The notes beneath the pieces were generated by a model. That model had not been told where the DNA came from. It was given only the letters and a program-made list of their open reading frames with translations, and did no database searches. Source: Nilaparvata lugens (taxonomy: Eukaryota > Arthropoda > Insecta > Hemiptera > Delphacidae). From it: a DNA stretch of 64,000 bases. Shown here one piece after another: positions 30,656-42,695 of this stretch. Location: positions 50,462,167-50,526,166 of the forward strand of contig NC_052511.1 in assembly GCF_014356525.2 (NCBI RefSeq), in the 5' to 3' direction. Position numbers and translations under genes: made by a program. Numbering within the stretch: position 1 is the stretch's first letter; each line of letters starts with the position of its first letter.

Positions 30656-31508
30656 GGCCCATATGAATAAAACCAGAGCAAATGCTCATGAGCAAGAGCA
30701 TGGAGCATAAGATTTTGCTCATGAGCATAAGGTAGAAGCAAAAGCATTTGCTAATTTTTATATGAATAAGCTTTACCTTATGCTCCTGAACTCTGGAGCA
30801 AATGCTCACGTATTTTAAAGATTTTTTATCAGCTGATTCGCTTTTGTTTTTATAACTTACGGAAGCGCTAAATATGCTAGTAGGGTGCACCGCTTGTGTT
30901 TGCGTCGTCTGCTCTGTTTTCTATTTATGATTATGAAATAGAGTTTTAGGTTAGTTGAGTTTAGAATTCTGAAATAAAAGCGTGAAAAAATGTCATCTCT
31001 ATAATAATCTTCAGCATATTCTTATAATATCAATAGCCTTCTTATAATCGTCTACACTCTCATCTTCTTAAATGCCCATTTCCTATTTTGTGATGGCTAT
31101 CTTTATAACAGGTATCTTTTGTATTTATTCTTTTGTAGGGATAATGGTGATATATATCATGGTTGAATCTAAAGAGTTCTATAGTTCTCAACTATTGGTT
31201 GTGATCGTATCTGGTATAGTTTCCTCTTCCTCATACGAATTGGTTGAGTCATTTTACTATGAGCAGAAGGTGATAAGCTGCTCTAGACTAGACTCACCTT
31301 TTTTGAAGCATTTGCTTCAAAAGTTGAGCAAATGCTCTAGTTTATTCATACAATTTTGAGCAAAAGCATTTACTTTTGAGCAAATGCTCAAACTATTTTT
31401 TTGATGAGCATGAGCAAAAGGTTTTGCTCACGTTTATTCATAGAAAATGAAGCAAATGCTCCATATTTTAGAAGTATAAGCAAATGCTCAACTTTATTCA
31501 TATGGCCC
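30656..31508. mobile_element. 853-bp element rich in GAGCAAATGCTC palindromes
   Basis: Ends GGCCCATATGAATAAA and TTTATTCATATGGCCC are inverted. K2 shows the uninserted sequence at 35643-35656 ('gagacaatatgttg'), proving insertion; flanking triplets are AAT and ATT. GAGCAAATGCTC-type palindromes are dense in both subterminal regions. An internal frame (31072-31359) has hydrophobic stretches but no recognised domain. Confidence 0.75.
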
Positions 31509-32163
31509 ATTGTCTCAATAATTTATTCTAATGTTTTGATTTCTAATTTCTGAATTTGTTTCTATGACAGAGACAATGTGGGTGATAGATATAGAATTTC
31601 AAATTTAATAACTCTCCCAACATAAATATATATGTTGAATCTTTTTGTTCTTAGATCCTATGGCTCAATCTATAAATTATTATATTCATAATTCGAAAAG
31701 TTCCGTGACAAAACCATACATTCAATGCTACCATTACCAATAATAGGATGATTACATTTGATGATTGGTGATTACATTTTAAAGAGTTGTTGTTTTTAAT
31801 ATGTGGTTCAAGCAATGACTTTTCACTAAAAGTTCTGATAGATGAATCCACAGTTCAATGTATTGTTATTCCACATCAGGCATACCTTGTATAAATTTAT
31901 AATAACTTTTTCAGTGCCATACAAAAGCTCATACAACAATACAGGTATACAGCTATACAACAATACAATACAGCAGATGGTTATTGAAAAGCATATGTAC
32001 CGTTATCTCTTTGACAGAGAGAGAGAGAGAGAGAGAGTGAGTGAGTGTGAGCGGGACAAATAATGGGACTGGCAGTGATGACGTCACTACGTGAACAGTG
32101 TACTTGTGTAAGGGAGCCAAGCATCACTCCCATTTGACCGCTGGGCGCAAGTTGTGTATGTCC
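31509..32163 (+). other. Right part of K1
   Basis: Contains a short (GA)n at 32017-32037 and the conserved block 'gcagtgatgacgtcactacg', shared in reverse with K2 near 35020. No gene. Confidence 0.55.
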
Positions 32164-32345
32164 GGTAGAACAAGGAAGAGAACAGAGAAAAAGATAGAAC
32201 GAAATACGGAAGTAGGAGAGAGGATAAGAAAGGAGACTGACGGCTGACGAGAAAGTGAGAATGATAGAGAAGAATGAAGAGAAGGAAGACTGGAGAAGGA
32301 GGAGTGAGAAGGGCGAATGAAGGGTGAGGAAGAGTGAACAGACAC
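32164..32345. repeat. GA-rich tract right of K1
   Basis: Purine-rich, similar in style to the tracts flanking K2. Confidence 0.7.
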
Positions 32346-32717
32346 GCTCAATTTACTGTGATGTCATTTGAGCTGTGTCATTGTAATTTGCTTTATTGCC
32401 ATTCGCATTAATAAGTTGTATGAAATTCGGTAACGAAGCGGAAATAATCATTTACCCTACAAAACCGACAACTGTTGAATTCATTTGGTTGCTATGATGG
32501 GAGCAAATAATGCTGTGGGTCATTTTAGTAGCAATGGAGGACATCATAATCAATATCAATCATTGTGTAGTTGTTATTTGAATAATTTCGGAAATTATCT
32601 AACCATGCGATGGATTGTACCATAGATTATGATATGCATACAGGAGAAAATTTATGATTTGTATATTATTATACTTTCAAATCATGCAACTATTAATTTT
32701 GTCAGAATAATAATATA

Positions 32718-33527
32718 TCCTATTATATTAAGCGAGAAATTTCTGTATATCTGGTTATTTATGTTCAACGGATCTCAAAAACGGCTCTAACGATTTCCAC
32801 GAAATTTGGAACATAGTAGGTTATGATATAAAAATTTTATTGCACTAGGTCTCATCCCCTGGGAAAACTCGCTGAAGGACATGGAAAGGATAACAATTAT
32901 TCATCCTTGAAAAAACAGATGATAATTTCGTCGTCTGTCGAAACAGAAGATATTATGTGTGTGGGAGAGAGACAAAATTATTTCCAGCTGTGTAATCAAT
33001 CAGCGAGGAATATTATCGAGAAATTTTAATCGACTTGATCAGAATAATCTGATTTGTTGACATGACATGATAATCATTCTAAACGTGTGATTGTGTGGGA
33101 GATCAGCTGTGTAATCAATCAGCTTACCGTAACTCGCGAGAAATCTAGAAATTGTAATAGACTCAATAAAAATAATCTGATATGTTGACATGACATGGTA
33201 TATCATAATTATTTTCAAAGTAATCCATTATTTATTTGACAATTTTGAGTGATTAATGAATGTTATTTTCTTATTCAATTTGGTTTGTAAACAATCTAAA
33301 TTTGAAATCTTTTGTTTTTTAATGTTTGGACTGAAAATTGAACCTGAATTCAGGTGTATGGAACATAACCTACTTTCTGGACTATTTATAGTGTATAAAT
33401 CAAAATTCGGGGAAGAAACAGTTTTGGGCTGTGCCTGTTAGTCCTTCCCCAATCATTTTAAAGAATTGTATTCTGTTTATCAATAGTTTTCAAATAAATA
33501 ACGAGCGAAGCTCGGAGCTCCGATATT
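32718..33527 (+). mobile_element. Rep-A copy A5
   Basis: Starts TCCTATTATATTAAGCGAGA and ends GAGCGAAGCTCGGAGCTCC. An internal segment of about 110 bp is duplicated ('gatcagctgtgtaatcaatc' region). Contains the module 'gggctgtgcctgttagtcc'. Confidence 0.7.
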
Positions 33528-33528
33528 T

Positions 33529-33945
33529 ATATTATTAAGCAATCAATTTCTGTATATATGTATATATTTTTATATTTATTTATTATTTATGTTTATTTAT
33601 GTCCAACAGAACTCGAAAACGGCTCTAACGATTTTCACGAAATTTGGAACATAGTAGGTTTATGATATAAAAATTCGATTGCACTAGGTCTCATCCTTGT
33701 GAAAACTCGCTGAACGACATTAAAAGATAATTCATCCTTGGCTGAAACAGCTGAGACTTTCGTCGTCTGTGGATAGTAAAAAAGTGAATGAGCGAGTGAG
33801 TCTGTGGAAAATCAAAATATCGCATCCCCGAAATTCATAAGCTGACGTACACCAGCTGTAAAATATAAACAAGATCATTTTAGAGAATTGTGTTCTTTTT
33901 ATCAATAAATAAAAATGAAGAGCGAAGCTCGGTGCCCCGATATTG
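33529..33945 (+). mobile_element. Rep-A copy A6, abutting A5 head to tail
   Basis: Starts 'attattaagcaatcaatttc' directly after A5's end and finishes GAGCGAAGCTCGGTGCCCCG. A short version lacking the internal module. Confidence 0.7.
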
Positions 33946-34087
33946 TATGAGCAATAAAAAACCTACTCTCATCGAATTTTTTTTTAATGAGACTCTGTGT
34001 AATTGTAGATTATTACTTAATTGTAATCTCATCATTACTCATGATAACAAAGAGGATATGATACCATACTCTCGCATTATGCCTATA

Positions 34088-34298
34088 GTGAGGTCCACGT
34101 TATAATGGCAGTGGATGAAGATAGAAGAATAGCGATGCCGATTCTCCGCATTGATTAATTATATTTCTACACTGTCAAAAACATAATTGGCATTGTTGTG
34201 GACCTAGAAAAGGATAGTACCACCGGCTTTGTCAAATGATAGACAAGGATAGCAAAACCAAAGTTGATCAAATACTGTCATTATAACGTGGACCGCAC
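34088..34298. mobile_element. Rep-I MITE, copy I2, 211 bp
   Basis: Terminal inverted repeats GTGAGGTCCACGTTATAATG / CATTATAACGTGGACCGCAC, flanked by TA on both sides (34086-34087, 34299-34300), as for Tc1/mariner-type MITEs. Confidence 0.85.
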
Positions 34299-34619
34299 TA
34301 TATAAGTGTATCTTCTTGGGAGGAGGGGGTTCGTAAAGCTGAAATAACTTTGGTTGGGAGTATTCTAATGTTGACTGTATCTTCAAGTTTAGAAACTCCA
34401 AGATTTCATCCAATAAGGCATTTTGCAAATCAAGATCGATCCATTCAAGAATTTTTGTCATCCAACCTCCATTCATTAGATCTCATTGAACCTCCTGATT
34501 CCAATCCAACTCATCAAATAACCGTTTTTCTACAGAACTCGGGTCAGCGTGTATTGTCTCGTTCCTATCGTTGTCTGCTCGCATTGTTTCAAAGGACTTC
34601 TTCTTTGACTCAATGAATC

Positions 34620-34938
34620 AGTTAGGAGACGAAGAAGGATAACGGAGATGAGAAAGGAGAGGGTGAGGAAACTAAGAACAAAAAGAGAAGAAAGAATGGT
34701 GACGTAGAATAAGGAAAATAATTGAGAAGATGAGAATTGGGAGAGGAGAAATAAGAAGAACAAGAGTAAGGAGAAGAGATAACGGAAAGGAGAAGAAGAG
34801 GATGAGGAAACTAAGAACAAAAAGATAAGAAAGAATGATGACGTAGAATACAGAAAATAATTGAGAAGATGAGAATTGGGAGAGGAGAAATAAGAAGGAC
34901 AAGAGTAAGGAGAAGAGATTCATAAAGTAGAAGACGTA
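34620..34938. repeat. GA-rich tract with 140-bp tandem duplication
   Basis: 'gaggaaactaagaacaaaaa' through 'gagaattgggagaggagaaa' occurs at about 34666-34750 and again at about 34803-34890. It flanks K2 on the left. Confidence 0.8.
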
Positions 34939-35929
34939 GTAGAAACGGACATACACAACTTGCGCCCAGCGGTCAAATAGGAGTGATGCATGGCTCCCTT
35001 ACACAAGAACACTGTTCACGTAGTGACGTCATCACTGCCAGTGCCATTTTTTGTCCCGCTCATACTCACTCTCTCTCTGTCGAAGAGATAACGGCCTATA
35101 CTTTTTGATAACCATGTGCTGTATAACGAACATTCCTCCCTATTCGCCTTATCCGTTCAACCTAGACCTCCTGCTAAATAATCTAGAAATAAGACCAGCA
35201 GGCTTGCTTCGCTCGCCTGCATTTTTCATTAGATACTTAAAGGCTTGATTGAATCGGCAGTTGATTTGAATTGTGCAGCATTTGGTTGCGTAATTTACTT
35301 TTTTTATAAAATGGAATAAAAATTGGAGTGATATAACACCATGATAATTTTTGTAATGGAGTTCTTTCGGTAATTTTCTAAAAAAAAGGAGTGGAACAAT
35401 TTTTCTCCTTTCTTTATAAGAATGAATAAAAAATGAAGTGATAAAACATCATGATTAAGAAGATAATATCATGATAATTTTTCGAATGGAGTCTAGTTCT
35501 TTCTCTAATTTTCTAAAAAAAATATGAATGAATGAGACAATTTATTGAACAATCTGTATAATGGTTCAAATTAATTTTTTTCACACTGTCTCTGTCATAG
35601 AGACAAATGAAATGAATAATCAAAACAGTAGAATGAATGATTGAGACAATATGTTGCTTCAACCAATTTGACAGTGATCATTCATTGAAGATGATTGATT
35701 CTTAATGAATGATTGATCGTACAATCATGGTTCTAGCCCAATCTTTTATTATCAACTGGAATGGAATATATTACAGGTTCCAAATCTGTATCTCATTAAT
35801 TAGGCTTATACGTTGTCATAATACAACGTATTGTAGTGTTTTGCTTGAAGCATCCTCAGGATACTGTAGTGAGTTTGAATTTCGCTCCTTCAGACGGGGA
35901 ACGTAATGTCGGCTGCCAGTTAGAGCACA

Positions 35930-36208
35930 ACAAAGACCTTAAGTTGCATAGACTGACATGCAGCGCTAGTGTCGTACTTTGAATTGAAATCCGCCATTGA
36001 GGGGGCAACCCATAAGATTATTACATATCAATGCCACCAATGCCTTTGTGATCTATAGTATTACAAATATTATTCATATAATAAATATGCGTGCTTAAAT
36101 CTAAAATATCGTGCTAAAATACCCCAATGGCAGCCTTCAATTTCAAGTAAGAGCTATCATTGGGAAGGCATAGGCATTGAGGGTCTATATCTTTTTAAGG
36201 TCTTTGGA
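35930..36208. mobile_element. Small MITE inside K2
   Basis: Ends CAAAGACCTTA and TAAGGTCTTTG are inverted. K1 lacks it at the matching site (around 30385-30400). Includes 'cctttgtgatctatagtatt'; no coding. Confidence 0.7.
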
Positions 36209-36274
36209 GCGAAATGGCATCACTCGTGATGACGTCACGGACGTTCACTTTGTTACGTTCAATCTGTGAGTGCC

Positions 36275-36480
36275 CAAACACATTCTGACCGCTGGGCGCA
36301 AGTTGCAGATTCCCCCAAACACATTCAGACCGCTGGGCGCAAGTTGCAGATTCCCCCCAAACACATTCAGACCGCTGGGCGCAAGTTACAGATTCCCCCA
36401 AACACATTCAGACCGCTGGGCGCAAGTTGCAGATTCCCCCCAAACACATTCAGACCGCTGGGCGCAAGTTGCAGATTCCC
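36275..36480 (-). repeat. Terminal 42-bp tandem array of K2
   Basis: Five units containing 'gaccgctgggcgcaagtt', nearly identical to each other and to K1's array. Confidence 0.95.
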
Positions 36481-36747
36481 GTAGAAACAGTCAAAGAAAA
36501 GAAGAGCAAGACAACGATTAGTTCATTCTGAACTGTGCAAGAAGGACAGGAAGAAGAACAAAAATAATAAGAACAAGTAGATGAAGGAGAATCTAAGAAG
36601 AACTTGAAGTAAAGAGGAGAATGTAAAGAAAGACGTAGATGACATCATTGTTCATGCTTGTAATTATTGTCATTCGCCGGTTCACAGAAGGCCTCTTCTA
36701 CTCTTCAAATAAAGCGTCTCATCTGGCAAAGGATCTGCTCTTTATAG

Positions 36748-36840
36748 TTGAATTCACTTTATACTGTCAGCATTCCTTACGAATAATATCAATGCTCTAC
36801 ATCCGAACAATGCTGTAAGTCCGGAGTGAAAATCTCACTC
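36748..36840 (+). repeat. Rep-L stem-loop, copy L9
   Basis: 'actgtcagcattccttacg' pairs with 'gaacaatgctgtaagtcc', with outer 'aattcacttt' facing 'ggagtgaaaatc'. Confidence 0.6.
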
Positions 36841-36947
36841 CAGCTTAAACAATGTGTCTATGTTTGATTCTCATCTTCTAAAGTACATTAAATCCACTGC
36901 AATCAATGGAAACTGAAGGATCGGCTTCTCTTTTAAAAATCTGGTGT

Positions 36948-37604
36948 GGTGCACTCACACAACTTTCCTTGCCGTTATGAAAATTGATCACCTGACGCTA
37001 GTGTGCACGCGCATCTCAAGTCTACTATTCAAAGATTTGAGCCAGCTGGTGACAGGACAATAACGCTAGAAACACGAGGTCTGCTATATCTTCATAGTGA
37101 ATGATTTAATAGAATCAACAGTTGACAACAGTTTGCAATTGAATAATCTCATTTTTTCGAATTTCAAGCTTATTTTCAATTTTAGGTGGAAATGTTACTA
37201 GACATTAATTGTAGAAATGTTCATGCTCAATCTTTATCACTTGAAATTTTTTGTTTAAATTGTATCTGAAGCCTGATAATTGAGAATCTAGAATCAAACT
37301 TTGCATAGATGGGGCGGAGCTCCTGGAATTTTTACAGATATGAGACTTGTGGCAGTTGATAGAGCTTATCAATGACTTTTCTAGGTATGAAAAGGCTCCA
37401 AAATCGTTGGAGCCGTTTTCGAGAAAATCGCAAAAAACCCTGTTTTTGACAACATTTTCGCCATTTTAGCCGCCATCTTGAATTGCATTTGATTGAAATT
37501 GTTCGTGTCGGATCCTTGTAGTGTAAGGACCTCAAGTTCCGAATTTCAAGTCATTACGTTATGATTGGAAGATGAGATATCGTGTACATAGACGCACATA
37601 CACT

Positions 37605-37639
<35 letters not shown>

Positions 37640-37732
37640 CACACACACACACACAACACACACACACACACACACCACACACACACACACACACAACACA
37701 CACACACACAACACACACACACACACACACCA

Positions 37733-37763
<31 letters not shown>

Positions 37764-37890
37764 CATACAGACCAATACCCAAGAACCACTTTTTTGGACT
37801 CGAAACGTATAGAAATTTAGAAATTGGGGTACCTTAATTTTTTTCGGAAAGCAATACTCTCCTTACCTATGGTAATAGGGCAAGGAAAGT
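36948..37890 (+). mobile_element. Rep-E copy E2 with CA microsatellite
   Basis: Aligned with E1 from 'ctggtgtggtgcactcacac' to 'tagggcaaggaaagt'. It lacks the 192-bp LINE insertion of E1. The CA array is 37607-37765, with CAACA and CACCA interruptions. Confidence 0.8.
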
Positions 37891-37964
37891 AAAAAGCTAA
37901 ACGTTATTGACGGTTATAAACTTTATGGAATCGTCTCAAAATTGATCAAACCTGAACTGGTTAA

Positions 37965-38018
37965 CTATAGTCCATACAAAATTAGCTCCCACTTGGAGGG
38001 ATATGCGGAACAGAGAAA
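37965..38018 (+). repeat. Rep-J 50-bp motif, copy 3
   Basis: 'tagtccatacaaaattagct' followed by 'cacttggagggatatgcgg'. Lies 75 bases right of E2. Confidence 0.55.
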
Positions 38019-38146
38019 AGTGGGATTCATTAAATTCCCTTCCAATCAATTCTTCTAATCCAAATTGTAGAAAGAATTGTTTGTACAAAATTATTGATTA
38101 ACCAAAAGAAAAAATATAGAAATATATAGAAATAAATGAAATGTAT

Positions 38147-39255
38147 TCTATTATATTAAGCGAGCAATTTCTGTATTTTTATATATTTATACCTATCTGG
38201 TTATTTATGTTCAACGGATCTCGAAAACGGCTCTAACGATTTTCACGAAATTTGGAACATAGTAGGTTTATGTATAGAGATTCGATTGCACTAGGTCTCA
38301 TGGAGTGATCCGTGGTCTAGTTGATAGAGTGCTTGCTTAGCAGCATAGAGATCCCGGGTTCAAACCCACTCATAGCTGAAAGTTTTTTAACCAGATCAAT
38401 CCCGTGTTATCGGATGGGCACGTTAAATTTGTCGGTCCCGGCTGAAGTATGACAGTCGTAAGGCCCATTGACGGCATAAATTATATATTCAGGCGGTGGG
38501 ACCTTCTCGCAAGGGACTCCCCACCAACAAAAGCCATACGAATTTACTTTTTACTAGGTATCATCCTTGGGAAAACTCGCTGAAGGACATTAAAAGAATA
38601 ATTCATCCTTGGAAGAACAGATGATAATTTCGTCGTCTGTCGATAACAGAAGATGCGTGTGCCTGTGTGGGAGATCAGCTGTTCAATCATTCAATCAGCT
38701 TACCGTATCTCGCGAGAAATATTATCTAGAAGTTTCATCAAAATAATCTGATTTGTTGACATGACATGGTTTATCACTCTAACACTGTTTTGCACAGTAA
38801 CAGTTTAAACTAAATTTTATTTTAAACTGGATTAAATCCGTATCAAGTCTCGTTCCATAAAATTTTTTCCTCTTTTGAGTTTAAGCCACCAGCTGATTTA
38901 ATTCAGTTTAAGATTTTACTGTGCAAACGGCCCTTAATTGCAGTATATCATGATATTCAAAGTTAATCATTATTTTACAGTTTTGATTGATTAGTGGGTG
39001 CTATTTTATTATTCAATTTGGTTTGTAAACAATCTAAATTAGAACTTTTCTGTTTTTAAATATCTTGACTGAAATTTTTCCTGAATTCAAGTGTATGAAA
39101 CATAACCTACTTTTTGGACCATTTATAGTGTATAAACAAAATTCGGGGAAGAAACAGTTTTGGGCTGTGCCTGTTACTCCTTCCCCAATCATTTCGAAGA
39201 AATGTGTTCTGTTTATCAATAAATGAATAACGAGCGAAGCTCGGTGCCCCGATAT
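38147..39255 (+). mobile_element. Rep-A copy A7, interrupted by SINE S2
   Basis: Starts TCTATTATATTAAGCGAGCA and ends GAGCGAAGCTCGGTGCCCCG, with the internal module 'gggctgtgcctgttactcc'. Interrupted at 38302-38552. Confidence 0.7.
38302..38552 (+). mobile_element. tRNA-derived SINE, copy S2
   Basis: 251 bp. B box GGGTTCAAACCC and tail 'cgaatttactttt'. The target duplication ACTAGGTCTCAT / ACTAGGTATCAT (38290-38301, 38553-38564) lies inside rep-A, so the SINE is younger than A7. Confidence 0.9.
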
Positions 39256-39640
39256 TGTACAATGAAGACGATAATATTGGAGATCAAGAACAAAACAGAA
39301 TGAAAATAATAATAAACTACTATTGGACCAGTCATTGGAATTTCAGCCAATCAGAGGGGTATCTATAGTAGAGTCAAACCGTCATGAAACTATTCACGCA
39401 ATACGATTGGCCGCTCATTGAAGCTCAGCCTGAACTAGCCACTCCTCCAGCCAACCGCAAGAGAGCAATGCACCGATGGACGATTTTGTTAGTTTTTCAG
39501 TTCACCACCAGATGACGATACCACCTGGATACTACAAACGTCCATGTCTTTACACAGAACATAGAATGAAGTACTCAATTTTATTGAAGTATTAGGATAT
39601 AGCATCATGATATCTTCATGAAAAGTATTAAACATTATTT
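39256..39640. other. Spacer, nothing recognised
   Basis: No repeats or exons identified on either strand. Confidence 0.45.
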
Positions 39641-39649
39641 TAAAATTAA

Positions 39650-39855
39650 TATCGTGTTGCAATATTTTGAAATATGTCCATATAGGAAAGAAAAGTTCTA
39701 ATTTGAGGGTATTTTGTTTGCTGTTTGTATGCTCGAGTTTGAATTTCTATTTCTTTGAATGTAAATACTTTGTATTTATCATGTTTGATTTATGACGATG
39801 CTACGTATTTGTACAAATGTTTTCTGCAATAAAGAAATCTTGAAACTTGAATCTT
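39650..39855 (+). mobile_element. LINE 3'-end-like fragment
   Basis: Ends 'gcaataaagaaatcttgaaa' then 'cttgaat', a short-repeat tail typical of non-LTR elements. No coding part was found. Confidence 0.4.
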
Positions 39856-40059
39856 CGTCTTCATATTCCATTTCATTAGGAGTAAGTTAGGATTTCAAAT
39901 ACTTGATTTCCTGGATTTGCTTTGACCTACAAAAGGTTTCACATGTTAAAGACATAACGTGGATATACTTGAAATAGAATATTCAATTTGAAAAATAACT
40001 GAAACGTTCAACATTAACATCTTGCAAGTTTGATATTTTTACAACTACTTTGAACAGGA

Positions 40060-40460
40060 GGATAAAAAGGATGAGAAGGTGGATGAAGAGAGAGGGGAGA
40101 AGCAAGAGGAGGAGGAGAAGGAGAATGAAGAGGAGGAATAGGAGGAGGTTTAAGTGAGGAAATAGTGAGAGAAAAGGTAGTGATGACAAATCAATGTAGA
40201 ATAGAAAGGATTAGATGAGGACTATATGGATATGGCAGAGGATAGAGATTGGAATGAAGAATAATGTAAAAACGCAAGAAAGAGTGAAAAAGATAACAAC
40301 AATATTGAATTCGAATTGATAAACAAGAAATAATAACGGGGGCTAGCAAAAGCAAAAGAAGAGTGAAACCATTGTAACAAAGAATAAAATGATACGTAGA
40401 AAAAAGAAAATTGTAGAAATGAGAGAAAGTTGGAAGCAGAGAAAAAATCTAAGTAAATTA
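40060..40460. repeat. GA-rich tract
   Basis: Purine-rich, GAGGAG units at 40060-40170 and looser AGAAA-rich DNA to 40460. Confidence 0.7.
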
Positions 40461-41460
40461 CATGGACGATAAATTCAACACAAAATAAAAATAGAAGCCC
40501 AACTGGTAGCAGTCAAATTATTCTTTATTCACTCACAGAGATGGTCTTACTGAAAAAACTCATCACTTCTTTCTATTGAATAAAATCTGCACATTTTTCA
40601 CCGAGCTCCAGTTCCAATTAAAATCTTAATGGACGTCTCTGATTGGTTATTGAGAACGAATATGACCGCTGGCGATACGTTTCCGTTCCGTTTCCGTTGC
40701 GTTTCACCGTCTTTTTTGCCGCCATTTCGAAATTTAGCCCGCGGCTATCATTGGAGAGATGATAATTTGGTTGCAAATTGATTTTGAAATTACTGATAAC
40801 TGAAAAGGAGGGTGAGTGTTGTATTGGTAGTGAATCAGGTCTTGAAGGGTGAATCTGTTCTTGAAGTCTAGATGAAGTTGTTGAGGGAGGCAAAGTTTTT
40901 TCTGAGGATGATGCCTAGATAAGCTTGAGGCTTGTGCGTCAATTAGTGAGGTAATAACTTTTGCTCAGAATGATGTCCAAATCTTGAGACTTGTAAGGGG
41001 TAATGGGGAATTATTATTATTATTTTTTTTTAATAAAATGTAAAACTTGACTCCTCCAGTCAAACCTTCTTTAGAAGGTTTTGGAGAATTTATAACTCGT
41101 CTGGTTTATAATATTTGAAATGTTCTACTGAAAGGGAATCTTCTTATCTTTTGTCATTCTTGCTTTTTTTTATTATTCTTCATTGTTTTGTTTGTAAGAT
41201 TTTTTTATAATGTATTTTCATTTTTGTTTGTTATATTTTCTATAAAAACTCCCTTCTTCTGGGGTACCAGGACGAAGGAAAAAGGAAAAGGAAAGGAAAG
41301 GATTATTATTATTATTATTAGTGTATGGCTTTGAATAGTGGGGAGACCCAAGGGTAGTTCCACCTCGCCGTATATAGTCCAAAGTTCCTTAATGGGAAAC
41401 CGGACACAGAGGCTATAGTCAGCACAATACTTTAAATTTACACTTTTCACTTTGAAATAA
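40461..41460. other. Spacer with a SINE/LINE-tail module
   Basis: Mostly unassigned. At 41318-41375 'gtatggctttgaatagtggg' and 'agttccacctcgccg' match the tail region of the SINE and a segment at 62685-62745. An (ATT)n run precedes it. Confidence 0.45.
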
Positions 41461-41950
41461 AGTTCTTTTTCTACAACCGTTCGTAAAGATTTTCTTGATG
41501 AAGCGAAAACTCATATGCTCTTAATACATAAATAACTATTTTGATGTTAAACAGCCCAAACATATACAAAAACCGAAACAAAACACAGAACCACTAAGCC
41601 AAATTTGGAAATATTAAATTTATAAGGTGTAATGATAGGAGATTAATGGACTTGGATTCTTAGATGGGTTCCGAACCACTGGGAAATGTTTTTGAAGCTT
41701 ATAAGTGCCAGTCATCAGATTTACCCTTCCAATTATTGTTTGTTGAGAGGCACCCTTTTGACGTCAAACTCATAGAACGACACTATTTTAATCTGTCCTA
41801 TCAGACAGACATGGAATTTCAGTAAATATTCCACCTATAATATTATAATTATGAAGAATTCTTTACAACAATGTTAACAATAGTATGTAATGTTTATATT
41901 ATTACTTACATTGCAATATAAATATTAGAATATTCAGAATACTCATTTAG

Positions 41951-42588
41951 GGCCGGTTTCCGAGCTCGGATTTTGCTAAGTTCTAGCATAGAGAAACAAT
42001 AGCGTAAGTAGATATCCCATGGTATAGGGCGTTTATGTCGCAACTTTTACTGTTATCTCAAGCCGATTACTGGCGATTATTGTAAATTATTACTGTTTTG
42101 TTGGGGTGATAGTGTAAGAACGGCACAATTTGAGAAACTACCAGCGTCACACAGCTGCATAGGAAAGAACTACGTGAACTATCGGCTTGGGATAACAGTA
42201 ACAGTTGCGACATAAACGCCCTATACCATGGGATATCTACTTATGCTATCGATTCTCTATGGATCTAGACTTAAAACAGCTGGAGTCAGAAAAATGGCTT
42301 TCCAAAACGGGGCGTATTCGTAGTCCACGTTTAAATTGAATTTCGAAAAACTAGAAATTTGAACACAAAATCCTATAAAGAGGAAATAGTCTAGAGTTTC
42401 AGATATTTTTAATTATTTAGAAATGTTTCATTCCGTCAAGGAAAAACGTTTCCAAATTTAATATAGAAATGAGAAAATAAAGATTATCATAAAACCTGCA
42501 ACTACACCACGTTTCGGGAAGTCATTTTTCTGACTCCAGTTGTTTAAAGTCTAGGACCCAGCCAAATCCCGAGCTCGGAAACCAACCT
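41951..42588. mobile_element. Rep-H MITE, copy H2, split by rep-F
   Basis: Left end GGCCGGTTTCCGAGCTCGGA, right end around CCCGAGCTCGGAAACCAACC. A 275-bp rep-F copy is inserted at 41987. Without it the element is about 356 bp, similar to H1. Confidence 0.8.
41987..42261. mobile_element. Rep-F MITE, copy F2, 275 bp
   Basis: CATAGAGAA...CTCTATG ends; flanks GTTCTAG and GATCTAG (7 bp, one mismatch). Nested in H2. Confidence 0.85.
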
Positions 42589-42695
42589 TTAAACACTGTT
42601 AAAGCTTGATGTATGACTAACTGACTATGACTTTTGATTATGATTTTTATCGATTATGACTTTTATACTGTATTTTGTTTGAAACTATATTCTAT

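Larger units (their letters stand above)
30114..32163 (+). mobile_element. Rep-K transposon, copy K1 (non-autonomous)
   Basis: Starts GGGAATCTGCAACTTGCGCC and ends with the complementary CGCAAGTTGTGTATGTCC. The left end is expanded into five units of about 42 bp. K2 (34947-36480) is an inverted second copy and aligns over most of its length. An 853-bp element (30656-31508) is inserted here and absent from K2. Flanking 8-mers GGATAACC and GGTAGAAC do not match well. Confidence 0.75.
34947..36480 (-). mobile_element. Rep-K transposon, copy K2, with 8-bp target duplication
   Basis: Starts GGACATACACAACTTGCGCC and ends CGCAAGTTGCAGATTCCC; flanked by a perfect 8-bp GTAGAAAC (34939-34946 and 36481-36488). 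An 8-bp duplication with short inverted ends fits the hAT superfamily among others. No transposase is present. A small MITE sits at 35930-36208. Confidence 0.85.
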
